A stretch of DNA of 64,000 nucleotides. Origin: Roseibium aquae. Its GTDB lineage: Bacteria; Pseudomonadota; Alphaproteobacteria; Rhizobiales; Stappiaceae. The notes below the pieces were generated by a model. That model searched no databases. It had not been told where the DNA came from and saw only the letters and a list, made by a program, of their open reading frames with translations. The translations under genes and the position numbers were made by a program. The stretch lies in contig NZ_VXDC01000012.1 of the NCBI RefSeq assembly GCF_008711285.1, positions 1 to 64,000 on the forward strand. Reading direction: 5' to 3'. This document shows, one piece after another, positions 43,010 through 53,337 of this stretch (the first letter of the stretch is position 1; each line of letters opens with the position of its first letter).

Positions 43010-43941
43010 CTTCAATGTTTCTGACCCCGGCCCTGAGACGCGCCGTCCTTCCGGTGCTGGCCGCAAGCACGCTGACCGCGGCCGCCATTCTTGCTCCGTT
43101 TCAAGGTGCGCATCAGGCCAACGCGGGGGATGCGGCAAAACCGGACCGTGTGGTTGCCGTCGGCGGTGCCATCACCGAGATCGTCTACGCCTTGGGTGAG
43201 GCCGGCCGCCTTGTCGGACGCGATACGACGAGCAGTTATCCACCGGCGGCATCCGAACTGCCGGATGTCGGCTACATCCGCGCCTTGTCGCCAGAAGGCG
43301 TCTTGTCGCTCAATCCGGACCTTATCTTGATGCTTGAGGGTGCCGGACCACCGGAGGCACTGAGTGTCCTGAAGGGCGCGGATGTTCCGCTGGTCACGGT
43401 CCCGGACCGGTATACCGCTGAAGGGGTAGTCGACAGGATCCAGAGTGTCGGCCGGGCCATGGGCGTCGAGGACAAGGCGGCAGCCCTGATCGCGTCCGTC
43501 GAGGCCGATTTCGAGACGCTGGAAGACATGGTGGAAGGAAGCGGTCCCTCAAAGACCGTCCTGTTCATCCTGTCCCTCAACGGCGGCCGCATTCTGGCTT
43601 CCGGAGACGGGACTGCCGCGGCCGGTGTGATTGAATTGGCCGGTCTTCAAAATGCGGTTTCCGGGTTTGAAGGATACAAGCCGCTGTCCAATGAAGCTCT
43701 GATCCAGGCCGATCCGGATGTGATCCTGATCATGGACCGCAGCGGCGACCATGCGGTCACCTTGGAAAAGCTGCAGGCCATCCCGGCTCTCAGCGTGACC
43801 GCCGCCGTCCGGAACGGCCATGTGGTCAGCATGGACGGTCTGTATCTGCTCGGGTTCGGACCCCGGACCGCCCAGGCCGTTTCGGAACTGGCCACACGGG
43901 TAAAGGCCTTTTCATCGGACAAGCCCGGCAAGGACACATGA
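43006..43941 (+). CDS. hmuT: Periplasmic heme-binding protein HmuT
   Basis: A 311-residue binding protein of the heme ABC importer. A signal peptide ends near residue 40 (QANAGDA). The mature part shows the cobalamin/heme SBP fold: RVVAVGGAITEIVYALGEAGRLVGRDTTSSYP..LPDVGYIRALSPEGVLSLNPDLIL. Tyrosines in SSYPP and VGYIR are candidate heme ligands. It overlaps hmuS and hmuU (both ATGA), consistent with one operon hmuSTUV. Confidence 0.92.
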   Translation: MTSMFLTPALRRAVLPVLAASTLTAAAILAPFQGAHQANAGDAAKPDRVVAVGGAITEIVYALGEAGRLVGRDTTSSYPPAASELPDVGYIRALSPEGVLSLNPDLILMLEGAGPPEALSVLKGADVPLVTVPDRYTAEGVVDRIQSVGRAMGVEDKAAALIASVEADFETLEDMVEGSGPSKTVLFILSLNGGRILASGDGTAAAGVIELAGLQNAVSGFEGYKPLSNEALIQADPDVILIMDRSGDHAVTLEKLQAIPALSVTAAVRNGHVVSMDGLYLLGFGPRTAQAVSELATRVKAFSSDKPGKDT

Positions 43942-45044
43942 GCACGGATGACACCTTGAGCCTCGACTCCGACGGACCGGCCACCCGGACCGGATGGACC
44001 CGGGACCAGGCCGCTGGCGCGGCCATCGGCGGGCTGGCGATCGCACTTGTCGGCGTGGCCTTGTTCAGTCTGGCCACAGGGCCGATCCAGTTGCCCGTCT
44101 TCGACATGCTGCTGGGCCTGCTGACCGGGACCTATTCACTGGACGATCCGGCCGCCATCCGGGACCGGATCGTTCTTCTGGACATCCGCCTGCCCCGGGT
44201 CTTGCTCGGCGGGCTGATCGGAGCCGCCCTCGCGGTGACCGGGGCTGTGCTGCAGGGCCTCTTCCGCAATCCGCTCGCCGATCCCGGGCTGGTCGGGGTT
44301 TCGGCGGGTGCCGGACTGGGAGCGGCCAGCTTCATTGTTCTCGGCAGCAGCACCCTGGCGCCCATCGCCAATCTGCTCGGGATCTACGCGGTCCCGCTGG
44401 CCGCCTTTTTCGGCGGACTGGCCACCACGTGGCTCCTTTACAAAAACGGAACGCGCGGGGGCATCACGTCAATCGCCACCTTGCTTCTGGCGGGCATCGC
44501 TCTGGGCGCGCTGGCAGGGGCCGCCACCGGACTGCTCGTCTATATCGCGGACGATCAGCAGTTGCGCGACCTGAATTTCTGGGGCCTGGGATCGCTCGCT
44601 GGAGCGAGTTGGGACAAGCTGATGGCAGCGGGTCCCATCATCGCCTGCGCTTTCGTGACGGTGTTCTTCCTGACGCGCGGCCTCAATGGCCTGATGCTTG
44701 GCGAAGCGGCGGCACAGCACATCGGCATTCGGGTCCAGCGGCTGAAAAATCTTGCCATTCTCAGCGTTGCGGCCGCCACGGGCGCATCGGTCGCTGTGAG
44801 CGGCGGCATCGGCTTTGTCGGGATTGTTGTCCCCCATCTTCTCAGGCTGACCATCGGACCCGATCACCGCTATCTTTTACCCGCCTGCGCGCTCCTGGGC
44901 GCAAGTCTCCTCATTCTGGCGGACACGGTCAGCCGGACCCTGGTGGCTCCGGCGGAACTCCCGATCGGCATCCTGACCGCGTTCGCGGGGGCGCCCTTCT
45001 TCCTCTGGATCCTGTTGCGCAAGAAGGGACCCGTCGGATTTTGA
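43938..45044 (+). CDS. hmuU: Heme ABC importer permease HmuU (FecCD family)
   Basis: A 368-residue inner-membrane permease. Family landmarks are LDIRLPRVLLGGLIGAALAVTGAVLQGLFRNPLADPGLVGVSAGA in the first half and GGIGFVGIVVPHLLRLTIGPDHRYLLPACALLGA in the second, with PAELPIGILTAFAGAPFFLWIL at the end. About ten helices are expected. It works with HmuT and HmuV. Confidence 0.93.
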   Translation: MSTDDTLSLDSDGPATRTGWTRDQAAGAAIGGLAIALVGVALFSLATGPIQLPVFDMLLGLLTGTYSLDDPAAIRDRIVLLDIRLPRVLLGGLIGAALAVTGAVLQGLFRNPLADPGLVGVSAGAGLGAASFIVLGSSTLAPIANLLGIYAVPLAAFFGGLATTWLLYKNGTRGGITSIATLLLAGIALGALAGAATGLLVYIADDQQLRDLNFWGLGSLAGASWDKLMAAGPIIACAFVTVFFLTRGLNGLMLGEAAAQHIGIRVQRLKNLAILSVAAATGASVAVSGGIGFVGIVVPHLLRLTIGPDHRYLLPACALLGASLLILADTVSRTLVAPAELPIGILTAFAGAPFFLWILLRKKGPVGF

Positions 45045-45056
45045 CGGACTTTGACA

Positions 45057-45884
45057 ATGACCAAGCAACTCACCTTTGAGAATCTGACCGTACGGCTTGG
45101 GGGACGGGAAATCGTCCACCAGATCTCCGCTGCCTTTGCTGCCGGACAGGTGACCGCGGTCGTAGGGGCCAACGGGGCCGGCAAGAGCACCTTCTTGAAG
45201 GCGGTGACCGGTGAGCTTGCCTTCTCCGGCGCGGCGCACCTGGGGACCATCGATCTCGCACAGGCCGATCCGGCAACGCTCGCGTTCCTTCGCGGCGTCC
45301 TGCCGCAGCAGACCAGCCTGGCTTTTCCACTCACCGTGGACGAGGTCGTCCGCCTTGGGCAGGTGGTGCCGGAAGGCAGCCGATGGGCACAGGAAGCGCG
45401 CAGACGAACGGCCCTTGGCCGTGTCGGCCTCGCCGGGTTCGAAACCCGCGGATATCATGACCTGTCCGGCGGCGAGCAGCAGCGCGTGCAACTGGCTCGC
45501 GTGCTGGTTCAGGTCTGGAACCCGGTCGATACGGCGGCCGGGCAGCCACGCTGGCTGTTTCTGGACGAGCCCGTCTCAAGCCTTGATGTGCGTCACCAGA
45601 TCCAGATCATGGAGATCGCAAGGGCCTATGCCAATGCCGGCGGGGGCGTTGTGGCGATCATGCACGACCTGAACCTGACCGCCCACTATGCCGACAAGAT
45701 CATGGTGTTGAAACATGGTCGGATGACCGCCTTCGGGGACATGGCGGACGTTTTCCAAACAACGGTCCTGAGCGAGGCCTATGACCATCCGGTGCGGGTG
45801 AACGCGGTCCCGCAGGACGGAATCCCGTTCGTCCTGCCGATCGCGCAGACCTTGTCCGCCCACTCCGCACCCAACGGTCGATAA
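45057..45884 (+). CDS. hmuV: Heme ABC importer ATP-binding protein HmuV
   Basis: A 275-residue ATPase. Walker A GANGAGKST (about 37), signature LSGGEQQRVQLARVL (about 138), Walker B WLFLDEPVSSLDVRHQ with a HmuV-typical insertion before it (WNPVDTAAGQPR), and H-loop MHDLNLTAHYAD. The ATG at 45057 lies 12 bp after hmuU; a TTG two codons earlier is less likely. It is the last gene of hmuSTUV and is convergent with comEC after 18 bp. Confidence 0.93.
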   Translation: MTKQLTFENLTVRLGGREIVHQISAAFAAGQVTAVVGANGAGKSTFLKAVTGELAFSGAAHLGTIDLAQADPATLAFLRGVLPQQTSLAFPLTVDEVVRLGQVVPEGSRWAQEARRRTALGRVGLAGFETRGYHDLSGGEQQRVQLARVLVQVWNPVDTAAGQPRWLFLDEPVSSLDVRHQIQIMEIARAYANAGGGVVAIMHDLNLTAHYADKIMVLKHGRMTAFGDMADVFQTTVLSEAYDHPVRVNAVPQDGIPFVLPIAQTLSAHSAPNGR

Positions 45885-45901
45885 AAGGGCGCCCCCACCC
45901 T

Positions 45902-48223
45902 TTACCGGTGCCATGGCCTTGGAGGATCGCTCTTGGCGCGCCGGAGGGAGCGGACCGATGGCATCTCGGTGCCATCCGCGTTCTCAGCGATTTGCAGCCA
46001 GATGGAGACGGACCCGGACCGTGCGCGTCCGGCCGCGTCCAGGACGATGCTGGCGGAGCACCAATCGCCCACGGTTAGATCGGTCACGATCATATCGGCA
46101 CGCCGGCAATCGTGCGCGAGCGCCGCGGCCGTCCTGGGGAAGGCAATCAGAAATGGCCGAGCCTGCAAATCCGGGCGGCCGCCCGCCGCCGGGCGCGGAT
46201 AGGCCCGGACCACGCAACCGGAGGGGTCACACCGGCGCTGATCCTGCGTCATCTTTCTGCTCGAAAACGCGGATGGCGCCAGTCCCTCGGCCTGGAGCCA
46301 CATGTCGGAGGCAAAGCCGGACCGCCTTTGGGAAAGACGCAAAACCCCGGCCGCGTCGCGCGCAGCGACAGCCATGCCCCGGTCGGAGACCTGAATGTCC
46401 GGTGGCCGGGCTGTGCCCAGCGCTCCGGCGGCAACCAGCAACGGCAGCATCGCGGCCAGCTTGAACCGTCCCGGCAGGAGCAGCAAAACTCCAAGGCCGG
46501 CAAACAGGCCAAGTGTGGCCCAAGTGCCGGGGGGCACAAGATATCCTTCGCCCGCGTCAAGCCCCGCCGTGAACCGGGAGATTTCCAGAACCAGCCACAG
46601 TCCCGCCTCCATCAAGGCCAGCGGATAGGCAGCCAGGCCAAACGGCACCGCCAGCAGGGTCAGCACCCCCATCGGCATGACCAGCAGGGAAAACACCGGC
46701 ATGCCGAGCATGTTTCCGACCAAACCGTACGGCGCGATCCGGCCGAAATGGTGCGCACCGACAATTCCTGTCGCCAGCCCGGCGACCACTGCCGTGATAA
46801 ACAGCCCGCCTGTCCAGACACAGGTGGTTCGGGTGGCCCGCCCCAGAAAACCCGATGTGTGGAAGCGCCGCAGATACCCCGGCTGCCATTGACGAAGCTG
46901 ATCGTAGGCGGCCACCAGGCAAAAGACGGCGGCGAAGGACATCTGGAAGCCTGGATGAAACAGCCGTTCCGGACCCAGGATCAGAAGTGCAAGCGCCGCC
47001 AGCGCGACACTGCGCAAGGTCAGGCCGCGGCGGCCCACCAAAATACCGAGGAACACGAGGGCGATCATCAAGTAGGAGCGCTGCGTGGCAACGGACGCTC
47101 CGGACAGGGCCAGATATCCGGTCGCCGCGATTAGCGCCGCGACAGCCGCGATGCGGTGGATGGGCCAGGTCAGCGCCGCCGTCTGGCTCAGGGCCAGCGC
47201 AAAAAGAAACACCGAATAGGCGCCGCCGGCAAACAGTGCCATGTGCAGACCCGAGATCGCCAGAATATGCGCCAGCCCCGCCTCTCTCAGACTGTCTTCC
47301 GCCTCTTGGGTGATCCGGTCCCGGTTGCCAACCAGCAGCGCGATGGCAACGCCCGCGGTGTCGGGATCCTCCGACAAGCCGAGGATCCGCTGCGCGATCC
47401 CGCCGCGCACCGCCTGCAATCCGGTCCAGACCTCTCCGGTCCAGCCAGACGAGGACAGTTCGACCGGCTCAGGAGCGCCATAGGCAAAACCCGTGGCACC
47501 GAGCCCCTGAAAATAAGCTGAAAAAGCAAAATCATATCCGCCGGGGCGAACAGGACCTGACGGGGGAAACAAACGCGCACGGACACGGAGCCCCTCCCCG
47601 ACCGCGCTTCGCGTGTCCTTCGGAAGAGACAGCCGCACCCGGTTTGGAATGCCGTTTCGAACCGCATAGGCCGGGGCCTGCATGGCGGTCACCTCCAGCA
47701 CGATCCGCTGGCCGCGATCCGTCCAGCCAACCGCGCTGACACGGCCGGTGACGGTAACGGTCGCCTCCTCTGTCAAGCGCGGTGCATCAACCAAGGCAGT
47801 GCGCAACGTGCCGCTGGCCGCCCCGCCCAGCGCCGCCACCACCAGAAGGGTGCCCAGGCCCAGTCGGCCGCCGTGCCAGCGGTTCAGCGCGGCAACAAGG
47901 GAGATAGAGAACAAAGAAAGAACAATAATGAGGTTCGGCTCTTCCGGCAGGGAGAAGTAGCCCCATATGCCGGCTGAAAACCCAAGAGCGACCAGGAGCA
48001 GGCGGTGAAGCTCCAGCAGTCTGTCCAGCCGGCGCCGGGTCTGCGAGCTTCCGGTGCTGGGATGGACCGGTTCTGGCAGGGCCGCCGCGATCCACCGCCG
48101 CCAAGGAGGATGACCACCGGAAGACTGGCCGGGAACTATTACCGCCAGCGCATCAACATCCACTGCCCCGGAGGCGATGCGGCTTCTGCCCGGCGATGGT
48201 TCCTTCCTTCCGGCCGACGTCAC
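45902..48223 (-). CDS. comEC: ComEC/Rec2-family competence membrane protein
   Basis: Up to 773 residues. DUF4131 region at about 85-300, then the ComEC channel domain ([36 protein letters not shown], and further helices to about 620). The C-terminal metallo-beta-lactamase domain seen in Bacillus is replaced by a short divergent tail, as is common in alphaproteobacteria. The protein carries single-stranded DNA across the inner membrane. The start (GTG at 48223) is uncertain because no clean ribosome-binding site is seen. Divergent from gltX. Confidence 0.87.
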   Translation of the reverse strand: MTSAGRKEPSPGRSRIASGAVDVDALAVIVPGQSSGGHPPWRRWIAAALPEPVHPSTGSSQTRRRLDRLLELHRLLLVALGFSAGIWGYFSLPEEPNLIIVLSLFSISLVAALNRWHGGRLGLGTLLVVAALGGAASGTLRTALVDAPRLTEEATVTVTGRVSAVGWTDRGQRIVLEVTAMQAPAYAVRNGIPNRVRLSLPKDTRSAVGEGLRVRARLFPPSGPVRPGGYDFAFSAYFQGLGATGFAYGAPEPVELSSSGWTGEVWTGLQAVRGGIAQRILGLSEDPDTAGVAIALLVGNRDRITQEAEDSLREAGLAHILAISGLHMALFAGGAYSVFLFALALSQTAALTWPIHRIAAVAALIAATGYLALSGASVATQRSYLMIALVFLGILVGRRGLTLRSVALAALALLILGPERLFHPGFQMSFAAVFCLVAAYDQLRQWQPGYLRRFHTSGFLGRATRTTCVWTGGLFITAVVAGLATGIVGAHHFGRIAPYGLVGNMLGMPVFSLLVMPMGVLTLLAVPFGLAAYPLALMEAGLWLVLEISRFTAGLDAGEGYLVPPGTWATLGLFAGLGVLLLLPGRFKLAAMLPLLVAAGALGTARPPDIQVSDRGMAVAARDAAGVLRLSQRRSGFASDMWLQAEGLAPSAFSSRKMTQDQRRCDPSGCVVRAYPRPAAGGRPDLQARPFLIAFPRTAAALAHDCRRADMIVTDLTVGDWCSASIVLDAAGRARSGSVSIWLQIAENADGTEMPSVRSLRRAKSDPPRPWHR

Positions 48224-48374
48224 CTCCCATCAGTCCGGTACCCGCGCACCGGGGATGATCTCGCGGAACGGCCGCTCCGCCTTTTGCGCCGGTTCAACGC
48301 CCGTGTTAAGACCCGGCCACAGCGGACGGCCTGTCCGTCTCCCACCATTCTGGCAGAGACCCACGAAAAGAACC

Positions 48375-49796
48375 ATGGCTCAGAACATCGTCACGCGCTT
48401 CGCGCCTTCTCCCACCGGCTACCTTCATATTGGTGGGGCCCGGACCGCACTCTTCAATTGGCTTTTGGCCAAACATGGCGGCGGCAAGATGCTGCTGCGG
48501 ATCGAGGACACGGATCGCGCCCGTTCAACACAGGAAGCTGTCGATGCTCTGATCGATGGCCTGACATGGCTGGAACTCGATTGGGACGGAGACCCCGTTT
48601 CCCAGTTCTCACGCCTCGACCGGCACAAGGAAGTGGTCGGCAAGCTTCTGGAGACCGGCGCGGCCTATCCTTGCTATGCAACGGCCGCAGAATTGACCCA
48701 GATGCGCGAGGCGCAGACGGCCCAAGGCCTCCCGCCCCGCTATGACGGACGATGGCGGGACCGCGATCCGGCCGAAGCACCCCAGGGCATTGATCCCGCT
48801 ATTCGCCTGAAAGTGCCTCTCGACGGCAACACGGTCGTGACGGATCAGGTGCAGGGCACGGTCACGTTTCCGAACAAGGATCTCGACGATTTTGTCATCA
48901 TGCGCTCGGACGGCACGCCGACCTACATGCTGGCCGTGGTCGTCGACGACCATGACATGGGGGTCACCCATGTGGTGCGTGGGGACGATCACCTGACCAA
49001 TTCCGCCAAGCAAACACTTCTCTACCAGGCACTGGGCTGGGATATCCCGGTCATGGCCCATATCCCCCTGATCCACGGCCCCGATGGCGCGAAACTGTCC
49101 AAGCGGCACGGTGCGCTGGGCGCGGATGCCTACCGGGCCATGGGCTATTTGCCGGCGGCAATGCGCAACTATCTCGCCCGGCTCGGATGGAGCCATGGCG
49201 ATGAGGAGGTCATGTCGACCGAGGACATGATCCGCTGGTTCGGACTGGAGGCGGTTGGCAAGTCCCCGTCGCGTTTCGACGTCAAGAAGCTGGAAAACCT
49301 CAACGGACTGTACATGCGCTCCACCGCTGACACGGAGCTGCTCAAGCACTGGAAAGTGTATCTGGCTCATGCAGAGGGCGGCCAGCCGGTCCTCGACTGG
49401 CTGAGCGCTAATAAAGCGATTGCGCTTGCCGCTCTCCCCGGCCTCAAGGAGCGCGCCAAGACCCTGGTGGAGTTGACCGAAAGCGCGTCCTATCTATGGC
49501 GCCAGCGCCCCCTGGATCTGGACGACAAGGCCTCCAAGCTCCTCGACGACGAGGGCCGCGCGATCCTCGGCGCTGTCCACGGCGTGCTTGAGAGCGTTCC
49601 GGCCTGGGAAGCGGACGCGCTCGAAGAGGCCGTCAAGGCTCATGCCGCCGAACGGGACCTCAAACTTGGCAAGGTCGCCCAACCTCTTCGCGCCGCTCTG
49701 ACCGGACGCGGCACCTCCCCTGGCATCTACGACGTTCTGATAGCGCTCGGGCGGGAAGAATCCTTGGCCCGGATCAAGGATCAGGCCGCCGCTTAA
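48375..49796 (+). CDS. gltX: Glutamyl-tRNA synthetase
   Basis: A 473-residue class I synthetase charging tRNA-Glu. The HIGH-type motif HIGG is in [21 protein letters not shown] and the KMSKS-type motif is KLSKRHG in [23 protein letters not shown]. The C-terminal helical anticodon-binding region is complete. The ATG at 48375 is chosen because the catalytic domain begins there; the frame runs 66 codons further upstream through the comEC leader. Many alphaproteobacteria have a second GltX-like enzyme elsewhere. Confidence 0.95.
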   Translation: MAQNIVTRFAPSPTGYLHIGGARTALFNWLLAKHGGGKMLLRIEDTDRARSTQEAVDALIDGLTWLELDWDGDPVSQFSRLDRHKEVVGKLLETGAAYPCYATAAELTQMREAQTAQGLPPRYDGRWRDRDPAEAPQGIDPAIRLKVPLDGNTVVTDQVQGTVTFPNKDLDDFVIMRSDGTPTYMLAVVVDDHDMGVTHVVRGDDHLTNSAKQTLLYQALGWDIPVMAHIPLIHGPDGAKLSKRHGALGADAYRAMGYLPAAMRNYLARLGWSHGDEEVMSTEDMIRWFGLEAVGKSPSRFDVKKLENLNGLYMRSTADTELLKHWKVYLAHAEGGQPVLDWLSANKAIALAALPGLKERAKTLVELTESASYLWRQRPLDLDDKASKLLDDEGRAILGAVHGVLESVPAWEADALEEAVKAHAAERDLKLGKVAQPLRAALTGRGTSPGIYDVLIALGREESLARIKDQAAA

Positions 49797-49866
49797 CCCG
49801 TCCGGCTCCAACGGACACCGGGGATTGGCGGCCCTCCTTCCGGGCGCCATTTCCCGTTGCTTCCCA

Positions 49867-49883
49867 ATGGCGTGACGCCATTC
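49867..49883 (+). terminator. Short perfect hairpin after gltX, possible weak terminator
   Basis: AATGGCG-TGA-CGCCATT is a 7-bp perfect stem with a 3-nt loop, 70 bp past the gltX stop. No T run follows, so it is at best a weak terminator or part of the gltA leader. The remaining 180 bp to gltA show no gene. Confidence 0.35.
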
Positions 49884-50060
49884 CGGCGATCCTTTGACCA
49901 AAGCGCTAGCCCCTGCAGCTTGCGGCACTGCGGTAAATGGGATAGGCAAAGGCCAACCATTCCTCCTGCACCGTCCGATCCTGCAGGGCGCCGTTGTGTT
50001 TTAACAGCGGTTTCAGGCATTTGGGCGGCTATGGGAGCGCTACCAAAGGGGGTAACCTGT

Positions 50061-51353
50061 ATGGCCGACAAAACAGCTGAACTTCATGCTGGTGAAAGCA
50101 ATCACGCTTTCAAAGTGATGGATGGCACCATTGGCCCGTCCGTGATCGACATCTCCGCGCTCTACAAAGAAAGCGGCATGTTCACCTACGATCCGGGATT
50201 CACGTCCACGGCGTCCTGTGAGTCGAAGATCACCTATATCGACGGCGACGAAGGCACGCTTCTGTACCGCGGCTACCCCATCGATCAGCTGGCCAACCAC
50301 GGCGACTTCCTGGAAACCTGCTACCTGCTGCTCTACGGCGAGTTGCCCACCAAGGCCGAGAAGGACGATTTCGTCCACCGTGTGACATACCACACGATGA
50401 TCCACGAGCAGATGAGCCGTTTCTTTGCCGGATTCCGCCGCGATGCCCACCCGATGGCCATCATGGTCGGCACCGTGGGCGCCCTGTCCGCGTTCTACCA
50501 TGACAGCACGGACATCACAGATCCACATCAGCGCATGATCGCCTCTTTGCGCATGATCGCCAAAATGCCGACCATTGCGGCCATGGCCTACAAGTATCAT
50601 ATCGGCCAGCCTTTCGTTTATCCGCGCAATGACCTGGACTATTCGACCAACTTCCTCCGGATGTGCTTCTCGGTCCCGTGTGAGGAGTACAATGTCAATC
50701 CGGTGCTGTCGCGGGCGATGGACCGGATCTTCATCCTCCATGCGGATCACGAGCAGAACGCGTCGACCTCCACCGTGCGGCTGGCCGGTTCTTCAGGTGC
50801 AAATCCGTTTGCCTGCATTGCCGCAGGCATTGCCTGCCTGTGGGGTCCGGCCCATGGTGGCGCCAACGAGGCGGCATTGAACATGCTCTCGGAAATCGGG
50901 TCGGTCGACCGCATTCCGGAATATGTCGCCCGCGCCAAGGACAAGAACGATCCGTTCCGTCTGATGGGCTTTGGCCACCGGGTCTACAAGAATTACGACC
51001 CGCGCGCTAAAATCATGCAGACCACCTGCCATGAAGTGCTCGGCGAGCTCGGCATCAAGGACGACCCGCTCCTCGACATCGCGATGGAACTGGAAAAGAT
51101 CGCTCTCAACGACGAGTATTTCGTCGAGAAGAAGCTCTATCCGAACATCGATTTCTATTCGGGCATCACGCTGCGGGCCCTCGGCTTCCCGACCAACATG
51201 TTCACGGTTCTGTTCGCCCTGGCCCGGACCGTGGGCTGGATCGCCCAGTGGAAGGAAATGGTGGAGGATCCGTCCCAGCGTATCGGCCGCCCGCGCCAGC
51301 TCTACACGGGCGCCCCGCAACGCGATTACACACCGATAGACCAGCGCCGCTGA
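50061..51353 (+). CDS. gltA: Citrate synthase (type II)
   Basis: A 430-residue enzyme condensing oxaloacetate and acetyl-CoA in the TCA cycle. The catalytic triad regions are visible: [35 protein letters not shown] with the first His, [15 protein letters not shown] with the second, and Asp in YPNIDFYSG. Length fits the NADH-sensitive hexameric type. The ATG at 50061 has AAAGGGGG upstream; longer frames add non-conserved residues. A strong terminator follows. Confidence 0.97.
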   Translation: MADKTAELHAGESNHAFKVMDGTIGPSVIDISALYKESGMFTYDPGFTSTASCESKITYIDGDEGTLLYRGYPIDQLANHGDFLETCYLLLYGELPTKAEKDDFVHRVTYHTMIHEQMSRFFAGFRRDAHPMAIMVGTVGALSAFYHDSTDITDPHQRMIASLRMIAKMPTIAAMAYKYHIGQPFVYPRNDLDYSTNFLRMCFSVPCEEYNVNPVLSRAMDRIFILHADHEQNASTSTVRLAGSSGANPFACIAAGIACLWGPAHGGANEAALNMLSEIGSVDRIPEYVARAKDKNDPFRLMGFGHRVYKNYDPRAKIMQTTCHEVLGELGIKDDPLLDIAMELEKIALNDEYFVEKKLYPNIDFYSGITLRALGFPTNMFTVLFALARTVGWIAQWKEMVEDPSQRIGRPRQLYTGAPQRDYTPIDQRR

Positions 51354-51380
51354 TCGGTCCCCACGAACTTGAGCATAAGA

Positions 51381-51415
51381 AACCCCGGATCATTGGTCCG
51401 GGGTTTTGGCTTTTC
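51381..51415 (+). terminator. Rho-independent terminator of gltA
   Basis: A 9-bp stem AACCCCGGA with TCCGGGGTT around a 7-nt loop is followed by TTTTGGCTTTT. It lies 27 bp after the gltA stop. Confidence 0.88.
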
Positions 51416-51620
51416 GGCGATGAGGCCCACGCAACCGCCGCCACTTCAGCCGGACCGGCTGTTCAATGAACACCGTGACGGGCTTTGCGGGCATCGATAG
51501 CGATACCCCAGCAACCCGTCCAGAACGAGCCGCAAGCGTCCGGCCTCCTCACCGGCATTGAAGCTGTGGTTTTCAATCAGCTAATGATCGGCAGGAATCA
51601 TCCGTCGTTTGATCTACCGG

Positions 51621-51935
51621 TCACACGCGCACATCAAGATCGAGCACCAGCAATCCGTCGATACCACCGACCGTGTTGTCAACGAGAATTGCGCCCAGAG
51701 CCAAATGGTCCGGATGCACGGCATAGGTTTCCAGCGCTGCCCAGCATTCGAAATCGATCACGAAAGCATGCGTGTAGCCTCGCTCCATCTGTTCCGGGCT
51801 TTCCGAAGGACCGGCGACAAACCCGCTCGCGCCCGGGAGCGTGGCTACCAGCGCACACAAGCCGTCAAAGATGTGGCGAATGGTTGTCTCATCGGTTTCC
51901 GGTTTGAACTTGGTGAGCACCATGTGGCGTATCAT
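51621..51935 (-). CDS. Dabb-domain (stress-responsive alpha/beta barrel) protein
   Basis: A 104-residue ferredoxin-like dimeric-barrel protein. The Dabb signature is clear: N-terminal MIRHMVLTKFKPETDE, then LPGASGFVAGPSESPEQMERGYTHAFVIDFE and the closing YAVHPDHLALGAILVDNTVGGIDGLLVLDLDV. The molecular role of these proteins is poorly defined. It stands alone between gltA and lpxB, with no terminator or partner seen. Confidence 0.85.
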   Translation of the reverse strand: MIRHMVLTKFKPETDETTIRHIFDGLCALVATLPGASGFVAGPSESPEQMERGYTHAFVIDFECWAALETYAVHPDHLALGAILVDNTVGGIDGLLVLDLDVRV

Positions 51936-52050
51936 AAAAGCCTCTTTCGTTCGCCGGACGGCCTGATCGATCTCCTTGATACGGAAACGGCAGGATCAAT
52001 GAAATCGTGACAGACCTGAAACAGTGTTCCATCCAGAAATGAAATCCATG

Positions 52051-52067
52051 TGGACACGCCGTGTCCA
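52051..52067. promoter_or_regulatory. Perfect 17-bp inverted repeat upstream of the Dabb gene
   Basis: TGGACACG-C-CGTGTCCA is symmetric around a single base. As RNA it could not form a loop, so it is more likely a protein-binding site. It lies about 115 bp upstream of the Dabb start and about 77 bp past the lpxB stop. Function unknown. Confidence 0.4.
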
Positions 52068-52143
52068 GACCCAAAGCCTGTAGTTCCGGCCTGCTTGACC
52101 ATTCAAGCTCGCCAGCCGACACATTTGTGGCCCTTGAAGGCGG

Positions 52144-53337
52144 TCAGTTCCGGCCCGATGCCATCCGCTTGATCACCACATCAGCCGCCGCCCCGCGCTG
52201 GCTGGCGCCATCGGCCAAGCACATCGCCTCGCCCAGGCGGGTGAACGCATCGATCTGCCGCTGCCGATCCGGGGTATCGGCCAACAAGGGCGCGAGGGCG
52301 GCGCTCAAGGCATCCGGATTGGCTTCATCGTCCAGAAATTCCGGGATCGCCTTCTCACCGAGGATGATGTTGGGGAGCACAAAACTGTCGACGCTTGCGA
52401 ATTTGAAGATCCGGTTCAGATCCTTGAGACGCCGGAAAAACCAATCGACCTTGTAGGCGACCACCATCGGCACACCGGCCAATGCAAGCTCAAGCGACAC
52501 TGTGCCGGACGCCGCCAGGGCCGCGTGAGCCCGGCGGAAGGCGGCTTGCTTCTCCTCCGGCCCGGCAATGATGGAAGGCTGGACGGTCCAGCTTGCCACG
52601 CCTGTCCGGATCTTATCCTCCAGATGCGGGACCGCCGGCAGAACGAGTTCCAGATCAGGTACAGCCTCCGAAACCTTTGCAACGGTTTCACCGAACGGAT
52701 CCAAAAGCCGGGAAATCTCGCTGGTGCGGCTTCCCGGGAGCACCAGCAAGGTCTTGCGCTGCCCGTCAACTGGCGGGCGTTCTCCGGCAGCCGGGCGCAA
52801 ATCTCCGATATTCTCGCTCAATGGGTGCCCGACGTAATGGGTCGGCGGGCCGCCAAGCTTTTTGTGGATCGCAGGTTCGAACGGCAGCAGCGCCAGAAGG
52901 TCGTCGACATACCGGCTCATCTTGCGGGCCCGTCCCGGCCGCCAGGCCCACACGGACGGCGAGACATAGCCGACAATGGGAATATGCGGGGCGCGTTTGC
53001 GCACCCGGTTGGCAACATTGTGCGTGAAATCGGGACTGTCGATGATGATGAGAATGTCTGGATTGGCAGCAACGATCCCGTCGACCGTCTGATACACCCG
53101 CTTCACAATCAGCGGCAGGCGCTGGAGAACAGCGGTCAACCCCATCACCGAGACATCGCTCATGTCGAAGAAGCTCTTGAGACCCAGCGCCGTGAGCCGT
53201 GCGCCGCCGACGCCGATATAAGACGGGGCCACCGGCAGACGGGCATTCAGCGCCTCGGCCAGATCGGCGCCCAGATTGTCTCCGGATTCCTCGCCGGCCA
53301 CGATGGCGATGACCGGCGGGCGCCGTTCCTTATCCAT
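52144..53337 (-). CDS. lpxB: Lipid-A-disaccharide synthase
   Basis: A 397-residue GT19 glycosyltransferase joining UDP-diacylglucosamine and lipid X. Landmarks are IVAGEESGDNLGADL near the N-terminus, DSPDFTHNVANRVRK, IVGYVSPSVWAWRPGRARKM, LLALLPFEP and LVLPGSRTSEI. The ATG at 53337 overlaps the lpxI stop by 8 bases; 20 extra upstream codons lie within lpxI and are rejected. It is the last gene of the lipid A series here. Confidence 0.95.
   Translation of the reverse strand: MDKERRPPVIAIVAGEESGDNLGADLAEALNARLPVAPSYIGVGGARLTALGLKSFFDMSDVSVMGLTAVLQRLPLIVKRVYQTVDGIVAANPDILIIIDSPDFTHNVANRVRKRAPHIPIVGYVSPSVWAWRPGRARKMSRYVDDLLALLPFEPAIHKKLGGPPTHYVGHPLSENIGDLRPAAGERPPVDGQRKTLLVLPGSRTSEISRLLDPFGETVAKVSEAVPDLELVLPAVPHLEDKIRTGVASWTVQPSIIAGPEEKQAAFRRAHAALAASGTVSLELALAGVPMVVAYKVDWFFRRLKDLNRIFKFASVDSFVLPNIILGEKAIPEFLDDEANPDALSAALAPLLADTPDRQRQIDAFTRLGEAMCLADGASQRGAAADVVIKRMASGRN

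Noticed and set aside
51416..51620. Possible small gene or transposon remnant after gltA
   Set aside because: The frames are short, with no ribosome-binding site or recognisable product; I see nothing supportable in this 205-bp stretch.
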